DNA of 57,933 nt, from NCBI GenBank assembly GCA_013314715.1, contig JABUFC010000016.1, positions 1 through 57,933 of the forward strand, read 5' to 3'. Of this stretch, positions 1 through 9,745 are shown one piece after another. How positions within the stretch are numbered: the stretch's first letter is position 1; each line of letters starts with the position of its first letter. The notes beneath the pieces are model-generated. The model did no database searches and was not told where the DNA came from. It saw nothing but the letters and a program-made list of their open reading frames with translations. This DNA is from Bacteroidales bacterium (GTDB lineage: Bacteria; Bacteroidota; Bacteroidia; Bacteroidales; GWA2-32-17). The position numbers and the translations under genes are program-made.

Positions 1-1
1 A

Positions 2-1153
2 GGATGGACAAAGGGCAAAATAGAAATAGCAGATTTCCCAATTACTTTTGATAATCATTTTTATTTTACATATCCAGTATTTTCTAATATTAGAATAGCC
101 ATTATTGGTGGCGATAATATCGATAATTTTAAAGCTTTTTTTTATTCCGACAGTAGTTTTCAAGCAAGTTATTACAATAGCGATAATATTCCATACAGTC
201 GTTTAAGCTCATTTGAAATTATCATTCTGAATCAAATTAAAAATATAAGTTCAGGTTTGTGGACATCGCTAAAAAACTATGTTTCAAAAGGCGGAACGGT
301 TATCGTTATTCCTTCAGACACATGGAACAAAGAAAATATCAATAGTTTTTTAGGCGAAATCGGATTTAATATACAGGGAGTTGACACCCATCGTCTAAGT
401 ATGCAAATCAATGCTTTTGAGCAAGATTTTTATGAAGGATTATTTTCTAAAAAAGATCAGCAAGTTAAAATGCCATGGGCTCGTAATATTCTTAACGTGA
501 AATCGATAATGAATATCAAAAATGATGTACTTTTACAATTTGAGAACGGTCAAATAGCTTTTAGTCGTGTGTTTATTGAAAAGGGGAAATGGTATTTATT
601 TAGTTTTTCGTTCGATAAAAAAAACACTGATTTTATTATTCATCCACTTTTTGTTGCTATTATGCATCGAATAATACAATTGTCGATTCCTCAAACAAAT
701 CTATATTACACGCTAAATTCTGATACTTACATTAAAATAAATGTCGATACCAATGTGAGCGAACATGGAGTTACTATTAAGAAAAATAATTCGCAAAAAG
801 CTCTTATTCCAATGCAGCAACAATTATTCAATGAATTAATAATACAGATAAAAGAGCAAGATTTAGAAGATGGGATATATGAATTAAAAAACGAAAATGT
901 TGTGTTGAATTATATTGCATTAAATTATAACCGACATGAGTCGAATATGGAATTTTATAATAGCAATGAGCTTATTAAATTTTTGAAAGATAGGAATATC
1001 GAAACTATTTTGTTAAAAACGGTTGAATCAGAAGAAATAAAAAGCACGATTCAATATTTAAATAACGGAATAAGCTTATGGAAATGGCTAATTGGATTTG
1101 CTTTATTCTTTTTAATTATAGAAATGGCATTACTTCGTTTTTGGAAAGTTTAA
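2..1153 (+). CDS. BatA-like membrane protein, 3' part only
   Basis: The reading frame is open from the first bases of the window, so the gene begins upstream and only its last 383 codons are seen. An internal ATG-less start near 257 is not needed. The visible part alternates short beta-rich stretches and ends in one clear membrane helix (about the last 25 residues, WLIGFALFFLIIEMALL) followed by a short basic tail. This layout fits the C-terminal half of Bacteroidota BatA-domain proteins, which carry an N-terminal BatA membrane region, a periplasmic part with a glutamine-amidotransferase/VWA-like fold (here around GGTVIVIPSD), and a final anchor. The family assignment is inferred from architecture, not from a catalytic motif. 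The ornithine aminotransferase gene begins 57 bases downstream on the same strand. Confidence 0.5.
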   Translation, partial: GWTKGKIEIADFPITFDNHFYFTYPVFSNIRIAIIGGDNIDNFKAFFYSDSSFQASYYNSDNIPYSRLSSFEIIILNQIKNISSGLWTSLKNYVSKGGTVIVIPSDTWNKENINSFLGEIGFNIQGVDTHRLSMQINAFEQDFYEGLFSKKDQQVKMPWARNILNVKSIMNIKNDVLLQFENGQIAFSRVFIEKGKWYLFSFSFDKKNTDFIIHPLFVAIMHRIIQLSIPQTNLYYTLNSDTYIKINVDTNVSEHGVTIKKNNSQKALIPMQQQLFNELIIQIKEQDLEDGIYELKNENVVLNYIALNYNRHESNMEFYNSNELIKFLKDRNIETILLKTVESEEIKSTIQYLNNGISLWKWLIGFALFFLIIEMALLRFWKV

Positions 1154-1210
1154 GCTTTGAAATTCAAAAATAAATATGTAGGTTTGCAGCAAACTAAAAA
1201 TCAATTTTAT

Positions 1211-2470
1211 ATGGCTACAGCAGTTAAATCAAAAACAACAAAATCAACTTCAAGCGATTTTATAGCAAAAGAAGACAAATTTGGAGCACATAATTATCAT
1301 CCACTACCAGTAGTTCTAGAACGAGGCGAAGGTGTGTATGTATGGGATGTAGAAGGGAAGCGTTATTATGATTTTTTGTCTGCTTATAGTGCTGTTAACC
1401 AAGGGCACTGCCATCCCAAAATTGTTAAAGCAATGATAGAACAAGCTCAAAAACTTGCTTTAACATCGCGTGCTTTTTATAATAACATGTTGGGTCAATA
1501 CGAAGAGTTTATAACCAAGATGTTCGGATACGACAAAGTATTGCCTATGAATAGTGGCGCCGAAGGAGTAGAAACTGCGATGAAATTATGCCGTAAATGG
1601 GGATATGTAAAAAAAGGAGTTCGCGAAAACGAAGGAAAAATAATAGTTTGTCGCGACAATTTTCATGGACGCACCATTACCATTATTTCCATGTCAACCG
1701 ATCCGGAATCGTATGGTCAGTATGGTCCGTTTACACCTGGTTTTATTACTGTTCCATACAATGATGTAGAAACTTTTAAAAATGTTATTGAATCAGATCC
1801 CAATATCATAGGTTTTCTTGTAGAACCTATTCAAGGCGAAGCTGGAGTTGTGGTTCCCGATGATAAATTTTTGAAAGAAACCTATAAACTATGCAAAAAA
1901 CACAATGTATTATTTATTGCCGACGAAGTACAAACAGGAATTGCTCGTACAGGAAAATTATTAGCTTGCGATCATGTAGGTATTCGTCCTGATGTTGTTA
2001 TTTTAGGCAAAGCTCTTTCTGGTGGTATGTATCCTATTTCTGCTGTATTAGCCGATAACGATATTATGCTTACTATTAAACCTGGCCAACATGGCTCAAC
2101 TTTTGGTGGTAACCCATTGGCTGCTCGCATCGCTATTGCTGCGCTCGAAGTTGTACGAGATGAAAAGTTAGCCGATAATGCCGATAAAATGGGGAAAATT
2201 TTCCGCGAAGAACTTTCAAAAATAAAATCACCTATGATTGAAACAATTCGTGGAAAAGGTTTATTAAATGCAGTAGTTATTAAACCTATGAATGGAAAAG
2301 AAGCATGGGATGTTTGTTTGGCTATGAGAGATAATGGATTGTTAGCAAAACCAACACATCAACATATTATTCGCTTTGCACCACCTCTTGTGATAAATAA
2401 AGATCAAATTCTCGAAGCAGTAGATATTATTAAACGTAGCTTAAAGTCGTTCGAAAAAAATAAAAAATAA
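1211..2470 (+). CDS. rocD: Ornithine--oxo-acid transaminase
   Basis: This PLP enzyme transfers the delta-amino group of ornithine to 2-oxoglutarate, giving glutamate semialdehyde and linking arginine/ornithine breakdown to glutamate and proline. The 419-residue protein carries the eukaryote-like OAT signature ([15 protein letters not shown] near 25-39, [14 protein letters not shown] near 57-70), the PLP-contacting Asp238 in FIADEVQTG and the Schiff-base Lys267 in ILGKALSGG. These features separate it from ArgD/AstC-type acetylornithine enzymes. The frame extends upstream to a TTG at 1157, but ATG 1211 is chosen because the extra 18 residues have no family counterpart. A strong hairpin with a T tract just past the stop (2482-2524) should end the transcript. 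In a genome with a gingipain-like protease and a DPP7-type peptidase this enzyme fits amino-acid catabolism (inference). Confidence 0.93.
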   Translation: MATAVKSKTTKSTSSDFIAKEDKFGAHNYHPLPVVLERGEGVYVWDVEGKRYYDFLSAYSAVNQGHCHPKIVKAMIEQAQKLALTSRAFYNNMLGQYEEFITKMFGYDKVLPMNSGAEGVETAMKLCRKWGYVKKGVRENEGKIIVCRDNFHGRTITIISMSTDPESYGQYGPFTPGFITVPYNDVETFKNVIESDPNIIGFLVEPIQGEAGVVVPDDKFLKETYKLCKKHNVLFIADEVQTGIARTGKLLACDHVGIRPDVVILGKALSGGMYPISAVLADNDIMLTIKPGQHGSTFGGNPLAARIAIAALEVVRDEKLADNADKMGKIFREELSKIKSPMIETIRGKGLLNAVVIKPMNGKEAWDVCLAMRDNGLLAKPTHQHIIRFAPPLVINKDQILEAVDIIKRSLKSFEKNKK

Positions 2471-2475
2471 ATTGA

Positions 2476-3507
2476 TTATAGGCTTTCCGAAGGTTTGTTT
2501 TTATAATCTTCGGAAAGCTTTTTTATTGCAAGCATTTTTTTTATACTCTCTTTTACAGGGATAAAAGAATATTGAAGCACATCTTTAATTTTATCGTTAC
2601 TATAGGCTAAGTCTTTATTCAATAATTTTGCAGTTTGTAAATTTATTACATAATTCTTTTTAGAGATTAACGATATTGCTTCGCCAACATATCCTAACAT
2701 TAGTAGTTTTTTCTTGCCTATTGGTTTTAAGGGGGTATTAATTTTTAATTCTTCGCATATATAGGTATATAGTTTTTTATAACTAATATTTTCAGAGGTT
2801 AAAATAAATCGCTCATTGGTAATTGAAGTATTAAAAGTAAGATGTGTCATGATTTTTACAACATCGCTAATGTCAACAAAACTACCAGAACCACATGGAT
2901 AATAGTATTGTCCTTCTTGGAGCCGTTTAACTATTGATGTAAAAGTTTTCCATTGACGACTATATCCTAAAATTACAGAAGGATTTACAATTACAGCAGG
3001 TAATCCCTCTTGTATGCCTCGCCAAACTTCTAGTTCGGCCAAACACTTGGATATTGTATAAGGATGGTCTGTTTTAAGAATTTCGAATGCAGCATTTTCT
3101 CTGCCAATGCCATCAATATTATTGGTAATACTTGCTATAGAACTTACATAGCAAAAACGTTTAACTCGATGCAGTAATGCAGCATTAACTACATTTTCGG
3201 TTATTTTAACGTTTTTTTTAATCATTTGTTCTCGCGTTTTACCGTTCAAATCAACTTGTGCAGCAGCATGAAATACAATGTCTATTCCGTTAAATGCTTC
3301 AAATACATCGTTATATTTTGATAAATGACAATCGACCCAATGGATTTTTTTAAACAATTGAGGAACTCCTTGTAATTGAAATACTTTTTGAGTATATGAA
3401 ACATCCGATTTGTCTCTTTTAAAAGCAACAACTGCTAAATCTTTTTTAAGAAGCTCTATTAATAAATGAGAGCCAACAAAACCTGTTGAACCTGTAACAG
3501 CTATCAT
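2476..3507 (-). CDS. NAD-dependent epimerase/dehydratase (extended SDR)
   Basis: This is an extended short-chain dehydrogenase of the nucleotide-sugar epimerase / dihydroflavonol-reductase type, 343 residues. The N-terminal Rossmann glycine motif TGSTGFVGS is at residues 5-13, the conserved HAAAQVD is near 80-86, and a catalytic Ser122/123 plus Tyr150-x3-Lys154 (YTISK) are present, so it should be active. The substrate cannot be read from sequence. It may be a nucleotide sugar, or a keto/hydroxyl group on a lipid precursor. A -7 box (TACCTTTG, read on the minus strand at 3523-3516) sits just upstream of the ATG. Its 3' end is intertwined with the rocD terminator. Confidence 0.85.
   Translation of the reverse strand: MIAVTGSTGFVGSHLLIELLKKDLAVVAFKRDKSDVSYTQKVFQLQGVPQLFKKIHWVDCHLSKYNDVFEAFNGIDIVFHAAAQVDLNGKTREQMIKKNVKITENVVNAALLHRVKRFCYVSSIASITNNIDGIGRENAAFEILKTDHPYTISKCLAELEVWRGIQEGLPAVIVNPSVILGYSRQWKTFTSIVKRLQEGQYYYPCGSGSFVDISDVVKIMTHLTFNTSITNERFILTSENISYKKLYTYICEELKINTPLKPIGKKKLLMLGYVGEAISLISKKNYVINLQTAKLLNKDLAYSNDKIKDVLQYSFIPVKESIKKMLAIKKLSEDYKNKPSESL
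2482..2524 (+). terminator. Terminator of rocD, lying inside the 3' end of the converging gene
   Basis: GCTTTCCGAAG (2482-2492) pairs perfectly with CTTCGGAAAGC (2508-2518) around a 15-base loop and is followed by a run of T on the plus strand. The stem lies within the last codons of the minus-strand SDR gene, so those C-terminal codons double as the rocD terminator. No T tract follows on the minus strand. Confidence 0.85.
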
Positions 3508-3515
3508 AATCCAAA

Positions 3516-3523
3516 CAAAGGTA
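3516..3523 (-). promoter_or_regulatory. Bacteroidota -7 box for the SDR gene
   Basis: Read on the minus strand the sequence is TACCTTTG, matching the TAnnTTTG consensus, 9 bases upstream of the ATG. I see no clear -33 element. Confidence 0.5.
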
Positions 3524-3566
3524 GGTATTTTTTGGTTTATTTAACACAATCATGTAGTTTTACATC

Positions 3567-5060
3567 ATGAAATTTAATATTTTCTTAATCTATATTATAT
3601 TTTTGGTAAACTTAGCTCACGCACAGCTTTTTCCCTATTTATATTATGGAATAGAGGAAAAAACAATTGAACGAAAAATTTATGGAGATTCAAATTTGCA
3701 TGCGTCAGTAAAACCGTGGTTAATTCTTTTTAATGAATGGCAACAAATCGATTCAACTCGCCCTATGGTTAAGAATAAAAATATTACAGCTTTTGTAAAA
3801 CCACTATTAAATATCGAAACAAATCAGAATTTTAATCAATTTTATCAAATAGGGACAGAGGCTTTAAGTTCGTTTGGCAAAAAAATATCGCTTCATCTAT
3901 CATTGAGTCAATGTATTATAAAACCAGATTCGATTCTAATAAAAATGTATGATTCTATAGGGACATGGCCTCGATGGGGCTATGTTAAAAAAAATCGTTC
4001 GGTTTGGCTGCATACTCATTACGAAGGAAATTTATTTTGGCAAGCCTTGCCATATCTATCTTTCAGAACTGGGATAAGTCGACATTTTTTAGGAGATGGA
4101 TACCGATCTTTGTTTTTGTCGGATAATACAGCTCCATATCCTTATATACTAGGAATTGCAAAAATTTGGAAAGTTGAATATCTGGTTTTGTATAGCTTCT
4201 TAAATGAGCCTCAATGGCATTATTTTAATGAGATTTATGAAAGAAAAAATAGTACTTTACATTATTTAAGTTGGAATATAAATAAGCGTTTTAATATTAA
4301 TGCTTTCGAAACCGTTATTTGGCAAGTTAACGATTCTATAGGATATCGTGGTTTTGATATAAATTATATAAACCCTTTTATTTTTTTCCGTCCTATAGAA
4401 TTTTCTCTTGGTTCACCTGATAATGTAATCATGGGCATAGGTTTTAGGTATCGTTTTTTTGAAAATTCACATTTATATGGACAATTTTTGCTTGATGAAT
4501 TTAAGCTTAATGAATGGAAAGCAAATAACGGATGGTGGGGTAACAAATTTGGTTTTCAGCTTGGAATTAAAACATATAAATTGTTTAATAGCTCCAAGTG
4601 GTTTGCTTTGCTTGAATGCAATACAGTTAGACCATTTACATATACACATAGCGATTATTTAAGTAATTGGGGGCATATGCATCAACCTATGGCGCACCCA
4701 CTTGGAGCTAATTTTATTGAATGGATATCACAATTGGCTTACAATACAAAGGCATGGACTTTCAGCTTACAATTGTTTTATCAGCGACAAGGTCGAAGTA
4801 ATAACACATATAACGCAGGTGAAAATATTTATTGGTCGTATAATCAAAATAGGCAAGAATATGGCTATCATTTGCTTTCTGGAGCAAATGAAAACCTTAA
4901 ACAAGTCAATCTTAGGATAAGCTATGAAATAAGCCGTCGTTTACATTTAAAAGGATATATTCAAACGATTATTATACATAAAAATTTTGAAACTTTTGAT
5001 CAAAATACCCATTTATATTTAAATTTAGGCATTGCTCAAACTATATATAATTATCGGTAA
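3567..5060 (+). CDS. Outer-membrane beta-barrel protein, RemB/Wzi-like
   Basis: The protein has 497 residues with a cleavable signal peptide (hydrophobic residues 4-17, cleavage after AHA-Q). The rest is rich in alternating aromatic strands, as in outer-membrane barrels, and ends in an aromatic/Arg C-terminus (QTIYNYR). A stretch around residues 170-195 (HFLGDGYRSLFLSDN) resembles proteins annotated in Bacteroidota as gliding-motility protein RemB or as Wzi-like capsule-assembly barrels. It would sit in the outer membrane and interact with surface polysaccharide or adhesins (inference). It starts 59 bases from the divergent SDR gene, so the two may share a regulatory region. The barrel call is firmer than the RemB name. 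Confidence 0.55.
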   Translation: MKFNIFLIYIIFLVNLAHAQLFPYLYYGIEEKTIERKIYGDSNLHASVKPWLILFNEWQQIDSTRPMVKNKNITAFVKPLLNIETNQNFNQFYQIGTEALSSFGKKISLHLSLSQCIIKPDSILIKMYDSIGTWPRWGYVKKNRSVWLHTHYEGNLFWQALPYLSFRTGISRHFLGDGYRSLFLSDNTAPYPYILGIAKIWKVEYLVLYSFLNEPQWHYFNEIYERKNSTLHYLSWNINKRFNINAFETVIWQVNDSIGYRGFDINYINPFIFFRPIEFSLGSPDNVIMGIGFRYRFFENSHLYGQFLLDEFKLNEWKANNGWWGNKFGFQLGIKTYKLFNSSKWFALLECNTVRPFTYTHSDYLSNWGHMHQPMAHPLGANFIEWISQLAYNTKAWTFSLQLFYQRQGRSNNTYNAGENIYWSYNQNRQEYGYHLLSGANENLKQVNLRISYEISRRLHLKGYIQTIIIHKNFETFDQNTHLYLNLGIAQTIYNYR

Positions 5061-5099
5061 AACTCCAAAATAAAAAGTCTTAAATAAAACAAAATAAAC

Positions 5100-5130
5100 T
5101 TGTTTAAACAGCGATTTTATTGTATATTTG
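5100..5130 (+). promoter_or_regulatory. Promoter of the tmRNA gene
   Basis: TTG at 5100-5102, 20 bases, then TATATTTG at 5123-5130. This is a near-ideal Bacteroidota -33/-7 pair (TTTG-N19-21-TAnnTTTG) and it ends 14 bases before the mature tmRNA 5' end. Confidence 0.75.
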
Positions 5131-5144
5131 TTGTCCCAAAATTT

Positions 5145-5527
5145 GGGGCTGAAATGGTTTTGACAGCAAGTGAATGGAATTGTAAGCATGCCGAGCCATG
5201 AGAATACGCTCGTAAAACAGGTTCTCGAGCCAATAAATGGCAACGTTGATTATGCACTCGCTGCTTAATAAATAGCAGTTTATTCTTCTGGTCAAGGATC
5301 AGGAGAACGAGCACTTCGCGGAAGCCTTTCCCTGTGGCGTCCGGTTACGAAGTGTCGTAAAACGGGGATAGAATCGGCAGCGCTTCGATGCCGATTCGAA
5401 AATTAGAAGCTAAGGAATAAGTAGGTTGCTTATGACCAGCTTATTCCCGACAATCAAGCATAAGCTAAGCATGTAGAAAGCAGTTTGGTTCCTTGTTTGG
5501 ACCCGGGTTCGACTCCCGGCAGCTCCA
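5145..5527 (+). ncRNA. ssrA: Transfer-messenger RNA (tmRNA)
   Basis: tmRNA rescues stalled ribosomes by acting first as an alanyl-tRNA and then as an mRNA for a degradation tag. The 5' end GGGGCTG (5145-5151) pairs with CAGCTCC (5520-5526) to form the acceptor stem. The T arm carries GGTTCGACTCCCG (5506-5518). The tag frame starts at a GGC resume codon at 5239 and reads G-N-V-D-Y-A-L-A-A before two stops (5266-5271). The ALAA end is the recognised proteolysis signal, and the Bacteroidota tag is normally of the GExNYALAA kind. After the discriminator A5527 the DNA reads CAT, so the 3' CCA is not encoded and must be added by tRNA nucleotidyltransferase. Long open frames on the other strand here are artefacts of the structured RNA gene. 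Confidence 0.96.
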
Positions 5528-5877
5528 CATCAATTTATATATTGTATTTATTATCGCTCTTTATAGAGTCGTTAATCAAAATAGAAGTTTGACAGATTAA
5601 ATAAATGCTTAAAAAGCGTACATTTTAAGAAATTTAAATCGCTGTACCAATTTTTTTCTGCTTAAAAAAACAATGACAAAATGTTTGAATCCATTAAAGA
5701 AACTTTAAATCGGTTAAAACAATGCAATTCAAATAAAGAAAATATTCAATTTGCATGTAAGCATATATATTAATTTTTTTATTGAAGAGTTTTTTTTTAT
5801 TTATCAAAAAAATAATTTTACTTAGCAACTATTTACTACTTTTATACGTCCAATAAGTTAAATAAATTAAAATAATC
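5528..5877. other. 350-bp spacer without a convincing gene
   Basis: This AT-rich spacer separates tmRNA from the C25 protease gene. It holds one 30-codon ATG frame (5681-5773) with no ribosome-binding context or recognisable similarity, which I do not call. Close to the protease start there is TACTTTTA (about 5837-5844), one mismatch from the Bacteroidota -7 consensus, probably the protease promoter. Confidence 0.4.
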
Positions 5878-8800
5878 ATGAAAAAAATTCTATTTAGCCT
5901 ATTTTTGTCCATTGCTGCAATTAGCTTTGGAACAAACTATTCGTGGATTATGCTTCCTGGGTCCACAGAGGCAACAGCAATTTTTAAATCGTTAAGTGCT
6001 AAAAGCGATTACACTTCAACCAAAGTGGTGTTTTCTTTAGGCGCTTATAATTTAAGGGAAGTTACAACTCCTAAAGGGACTTCCTTTGTAGTAGAAGCTC
6101 CCCATGCAGCACGAATTATGAAAACTGGAGCACCCGATTTGCCACTTTATGCTAAGTCGGTTATTATTCCCGATGCCGACAATATGGAAGTTGTTGTTAA
6201 GCGTTCCAAGTACGTTGATGTTCCTAATGTTGATGTAGCACCATCTAAAGGTAATTTGCTTCGTAATGTAAACCCTGACGATGTGCCTTATAGCTATGGT
6301 ATCGAGTATCAGCAAAATGCTTTTTATCCCACACAATTGGCTTATTTGCGTGAACCTTATATTTTACGCGATTTTAGAGCTCAAGCATTGGTAATTCAGC
6401 CGGTACAATACAATCCTGTAACAAAAACATTACGTATTTATTCTGAAATAGAGGTTGAAGTTAAATCGACGGCAACACCCGGATTAAATATTTTTAATCG
6501 AACTAAGGCATTAAGCAAAATCGATCAGGAATTTCATGAGATTTATAAACGTCAATTTGTAAATTATGAGAATACGCAAAAATATACCCCTTTGAGCGAT
6601 TTACCAGGTAATATGCTTATTATTTGTTACGATAATTTTATGTCAACTATGCAGCCATTTGTAAATTGGAAAATAATGAAAGGAATACCCACCGAAATGG
6701 TTGCAGTTTCAACGGTAGGCAACAATGTTACATCATTAAAAAATTATATTACTAATTATTACAATACCAAAGGCTTAAAATATTTGCTATTAGTAGGCGA
6801 TTTTGCACAAGTAACCTCTCCAACTGGCAGTTTTAGTGGCGTAACCGGTGCTAAAGACAATGAATATGCTTACATAACAGGTAATGATCATTACCAAGAA
6901 TTTTTTGTCGGACGTTTTTCAGCAGAAACGACTGCTGATGTTCAGACACAGGTTGATCGTTCTATTTATTATGAAAAAATCTTATCCAGTGGCGATTGGT
7001 TAGCTTCTACTTTAGGAATTGGCTCAGATCAGGGACCCGGCGATGATAATGAGTACGATTATCAGCATATCCGAAACATGCAAACCGATTTAATGGGCTT
7101 TACCTACACTACTAAATACGAATTGTTTGATGGTAGCCAAGGCGGTTTAGATGCTTCGGGCAACCCAACTGCTGCCAATGTTTCAACTGTTGTTAACCCC
7201 GGTGTTGGAAGCATTTTATATTGTGGTCATGGAGGCGATACAGAATGGGTAACGACTGGTTTCTCAAATACTAACGCTACAGCATTAACCAATGTGAATA
7301 AACTACCGTTTATTTATACCGTTTCTTGTGTTGTAGGGCATTTTAATGCAGGTACTTGTTTTTGCGAAGCTTGGATGAGAGCCAAACAAACCTCTGGTCC
7401 TGCCGGAGCAATTGGTATATTTGGTTCTACTATTAACCAATCGTGGAACCCACCCATGCAAGCACAAGACGAAATGGTGGATATTTTAGTAGAATCATAC
7501 ACCAACAATATTAAACGTACTTTTGCCGGTATAGGTATTAATGGCTGTTTCAAAATGAATGACGAATCAGCCGATTATGATATGACCGATACATGGACCA
7601 TTTTTGGTGATCCGAGTTTGATGATACGCACCAAAGCTCCTTTGACCATGACGGTTTCGCATGCTTCAACCATTACTTCAGGAACAAGTACAGTCGATGT
7701 TAATTGCTCTGTTAATGGAGCTTACATTGCTATAACCAAAAATAATCAAATACTCGGTACCGCTTATGTAAGCGGTGGGGTGGCTCATGTAACCCTTAAT
7801 CCAGTTCCTTCAAATGTGGGCGACACGCTAACAGTTTGTGCTACTGCATTTAATTACACAACGTATATTGGAACCATTGAAGTGGTAGCCAACAATATTC
7901 CTGTAGATGCTCAACTTTATTCGGTAATAGAACCCGTTCAGAATTATTTCTGTGAAAATATTCAGATATCACCTAAAATTGTTTTACGTAATCAAGGCGT
8001 TAATACATTAGTTTCGGCTGTTTTAAATTATCAGTTAGATGGTGGAACCGTTGTTTCGCAAAACTGGACGGGAAGTTTAGCAACTGGACAACAAGATACC
8101 ATAAACCTTTCTCCAATAACATTAACTATTGGCAATCATTCCCTTAGAACCTTTGTTTCTAATCCAAACAATGATAATGATGGATTCCCTACCAACGATG
8201 AAAAAATAGTCAATTTTACAGTTGTAGCGAATGGTGTTAGTGTTGATTTTGCTGCAAATAATGTATCAAGTTGTCAGGTTCCATTTACAGTTAATTTTAC
8301 GAATCATAGTATCAATGCAAATTCATATTTATGGGACTTTGGCGATGGTACAACTAGCACAGAACCGAATCCTACGCATACCTATACAAGTTTAGGAAAT
8401 TATAATGTTATGCTAACAGCGAATGCTGGTGCTTGTGGAAATTATACCGAAAATAAAGCAAATTATATTCAAATAGGAAGCCCAATTCCGAGTGTACAAG
8501 ATACAATGGTATGTATTGGGAGTAATATTTCTTTAAATGCTACATCAACTGGAACAACTAATTGGTATGTTAATCAAAACGATGTATCACCCGTATTTAC
8601 TGGAAATACTTATGTGCTAAATAATGTAACTCAGAATACTACGGTTTGGGTTGAGAATTTAGTAACCGCAACTCCAGTATATGGTGGTGAGATAGCTTCT
8701 ACTATTAATGGGGGATTTTTTACATCGTCTGTTGAACATTATTTAATTTTTGACTGTACAAGTCCAGTTACACTTGTTTCGGTTGAAGTAAACGCTGGAG

Positions 8801-9603
8801 CTACAGGTAACCGTACCATACAATTACGCGATGCGAATAATAATGTTTTGCAAACAGCAACCATAAATATTCCGGCAGGTGTTAGTAGAATTACTTTAAA
8901 TTTTAACATACCAGCTCAAAACGATTTACGTTTAGTGGGTCCTGTTTCGCCCAATTTATATCGAACCGGACCGGGTAATTGTTCTTATCCTTACAATATA
9001 GATAACAAAATTTTAATCAAAGCTAGTTCTGCCAGCACAAATCCTACAGGATATTATTATTATTTCTATTCTTGGGAAGTAAAAGGTGCTGATTGTATTA
9101 GCGAACGTATTCCTGTTAATGTAAATATCGATGAAGTATCGGTTAATATTACAGCTACGGACGAAAGCTCAAATGGTGCTTACGATGCCTCAGCAACAGC
9201 TAATCCTACAGGAACCGCTCCTTTTACCTATTCATGGAGCACAGGTGCAACTACTCAAACCATTACAGGTATTACGGCAGGAACCTACTCGGTAACAGTT
9301 ACTGATGCTCTTGGATGTACTACAAGTGGAACCGTTACAGTTGTTTCAACAGGGATAAATGAAGCTAATGTTTTAAATTTTAGCATCATTCCAAATCCAG
9401 CTTCAGACTTTTTGCAAATCAATTTAGATAAGAAACTTAATGTTGAATATACCGTTTTTGATATTCATGGTAAAAAAGTTTTTGATACCCAATACTTTTC
9501 TAACCAGATAGTATTAAACATTGAATCATTGGCAAAAGGCATTTATATACTACAATTAAAATCAAGTGACTTTGTAGTTCAAAGAAAATTCATTAAACAG
9601 TAA
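5878..9603 (+). CDS. Gingipain-like C25 cysteine protease with PKD and SprB-type domains, T9SS cargo
   Basis: This is a secreted endopeptidase of 1241 residues. It starts with a signal peptide (MKKILFSLFLSIAAISFG) and a propeptide-like region to about 230, followed by the C25 caspase-like catalytic domain (about 235-580). The candidate catalytic His451 (YCGHGG) and Cys484 (TVSCVVGHF) are 33 residues apart, the same spacing as His211 and Cys244 in gingipain RgpB. After an Ig-like region comes a PKD domain with WDFGDGTTS near 818, then an SprB-like repeat near 1090-1155 (SWSTGATTQTITGI), then a type A T9SS sorting domain (IIPNPASDF near 1170 to the end). It should cross the outer membrane by T9SS and be attached or released at the surface. 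P1 specificity cannot be predicted here. A terminator follows at 9625-9658. Confidence 0.9.
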   Translation: MKKILFSLFLSIAAISFGTNYSWIMLPGSTEATAIFKSLSAKSDYTSTKVVFSLGAYNLREVTTPKGTSFVVEAPHAARIMKTGAPDLPLYAKSVIIPDADNMEVVVKRSKYVDVPNVDVAPSKGNLLRNVNPDDVPYSYGIEYQQNAFYPTQLAYLREPYILRDFRAQALVIQPVQYNPVTKTLRIYSEIEVEVKSTATPGLNIFNRTKALSKIDQEFHEIYKRQFVNYENTQKYTPLSDLPGNMLIICYDNFMSTMQPFVNWKIMKGIPTEMVAVSTVGNNVTSLKNYITNYYNTKGLKYLLLVGDFAQVTSPTGSFSGVTGAKDNEYAYITGNDHYQEFFVGRFSAETTADVQTQVDRSIYYEKILSSGDWLASTLGIGSDQGPGDDNEYDYQHIRNMQTDLMGFTYTTKYELFDGSQGGLDASGNPTAANVSTVVNPGVGSILYCGHGGDTEWVTTGFSNTNATALTNVNKLPFIYTVSCVVGHFNAGTCFCEAWMRAKQTSGPAGAIGIFGSTINQSWNPPMQAQDEMVDILVESYTNNIKRTFAGIGINGCFKMNDESADYDMTDTWTIFGDPSLMIRTKAPLTMTVSHASTITSGTSTVDVNCSVNGAYIAITKNNQILGTAYVSGGVAHVTLNPVPSNVGDTLTVCATAFNYTTYIGTIEVVANNIPVDAQLYSVIEPVQNYFCENIQISPKIVLRNQGVNTLVSAVLNYQLDGGTVVSQNWTGSLATGQQDTINLSPITLTIGNHSLRTFVSNPNNDNDGFPTNDEKIVNFTVVANGVSVDFAANNVSSCQVPFTVNFTNHSINANSYLWDFGDGTTSTEPNPTHTYTSLGNYNVMLTANAGACGNYTENKANYIQIGSPIPSVQDTMVCIGSNISLNATSTGTTNWYVNQNDVSPVFTGNTYVLNNVTQNTTVWVENLVTATPVYGGEIASTINGGFFTSSVEHYLIFDCTSPVTLVSVEVNAGATGNRTIQLRDANNNVLQTATINIPAGVSRITLNFNIPAQNDLRLVGPVSPNLYRTGPGNCSYPYNIDNKILIKASSASTNPTGYYYYFYSWEVKGADCISERIPVNVNIDEVSVNITATDESSNGAYDASATANPTGTAPFTYSWSTGATTQTITGITAGTYSVTVTDALGCTTSGTVTVVSTGINEANVLNFSIIPNPASDFLQINLDKKLNVEYTVFDIHGKKVFDTQYFSNQIVLNIESLAKGIYILQLKSSDFVVQRKFIKQ

Positions 9604-9624
9604 TCCATTAAACAAATTACAATC

Positions 9625-9658
9625 AAAAAGGCTGTCAAAAAAAAAGCAGCCTTTTTTT
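9625..9658 (+). terminator. Terminator after the C25 protease
   Basis: AAAGGCTG (9627-9634) pairs with CAGCCTTT (9647-9654) around an A-rich loop and is followed by T7. The same AGGCTGTC...CAGCCT layout recurs at 13810 and 56235. Confidence 0.85.
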
Positions 9659-9745
9659 GTAACATTGAACTATTAAATATATAACTTATGTGTGTCAATA
9701 CTGATATTTTAGTTTATTGATTTTAACTAGATATTTTAAAATATA

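Noticed and set aside
5025-5314. Three overlapping minus-strand open frames opposite the tmRNA start
   Set aside because: They lie across the tmRNA gene and promoter, have no family resemblance, and reflect the absence of stops in structured RNA DNA.
5681-5773. A 30-codon ATG frame (MFESIKETLNRLK...) in the tmRNA-protease spacer
   Set aside because: No ribosome-binding context, no recognisable similarity and it lies in a very AT-rich spacer where such frames are expected by chance.
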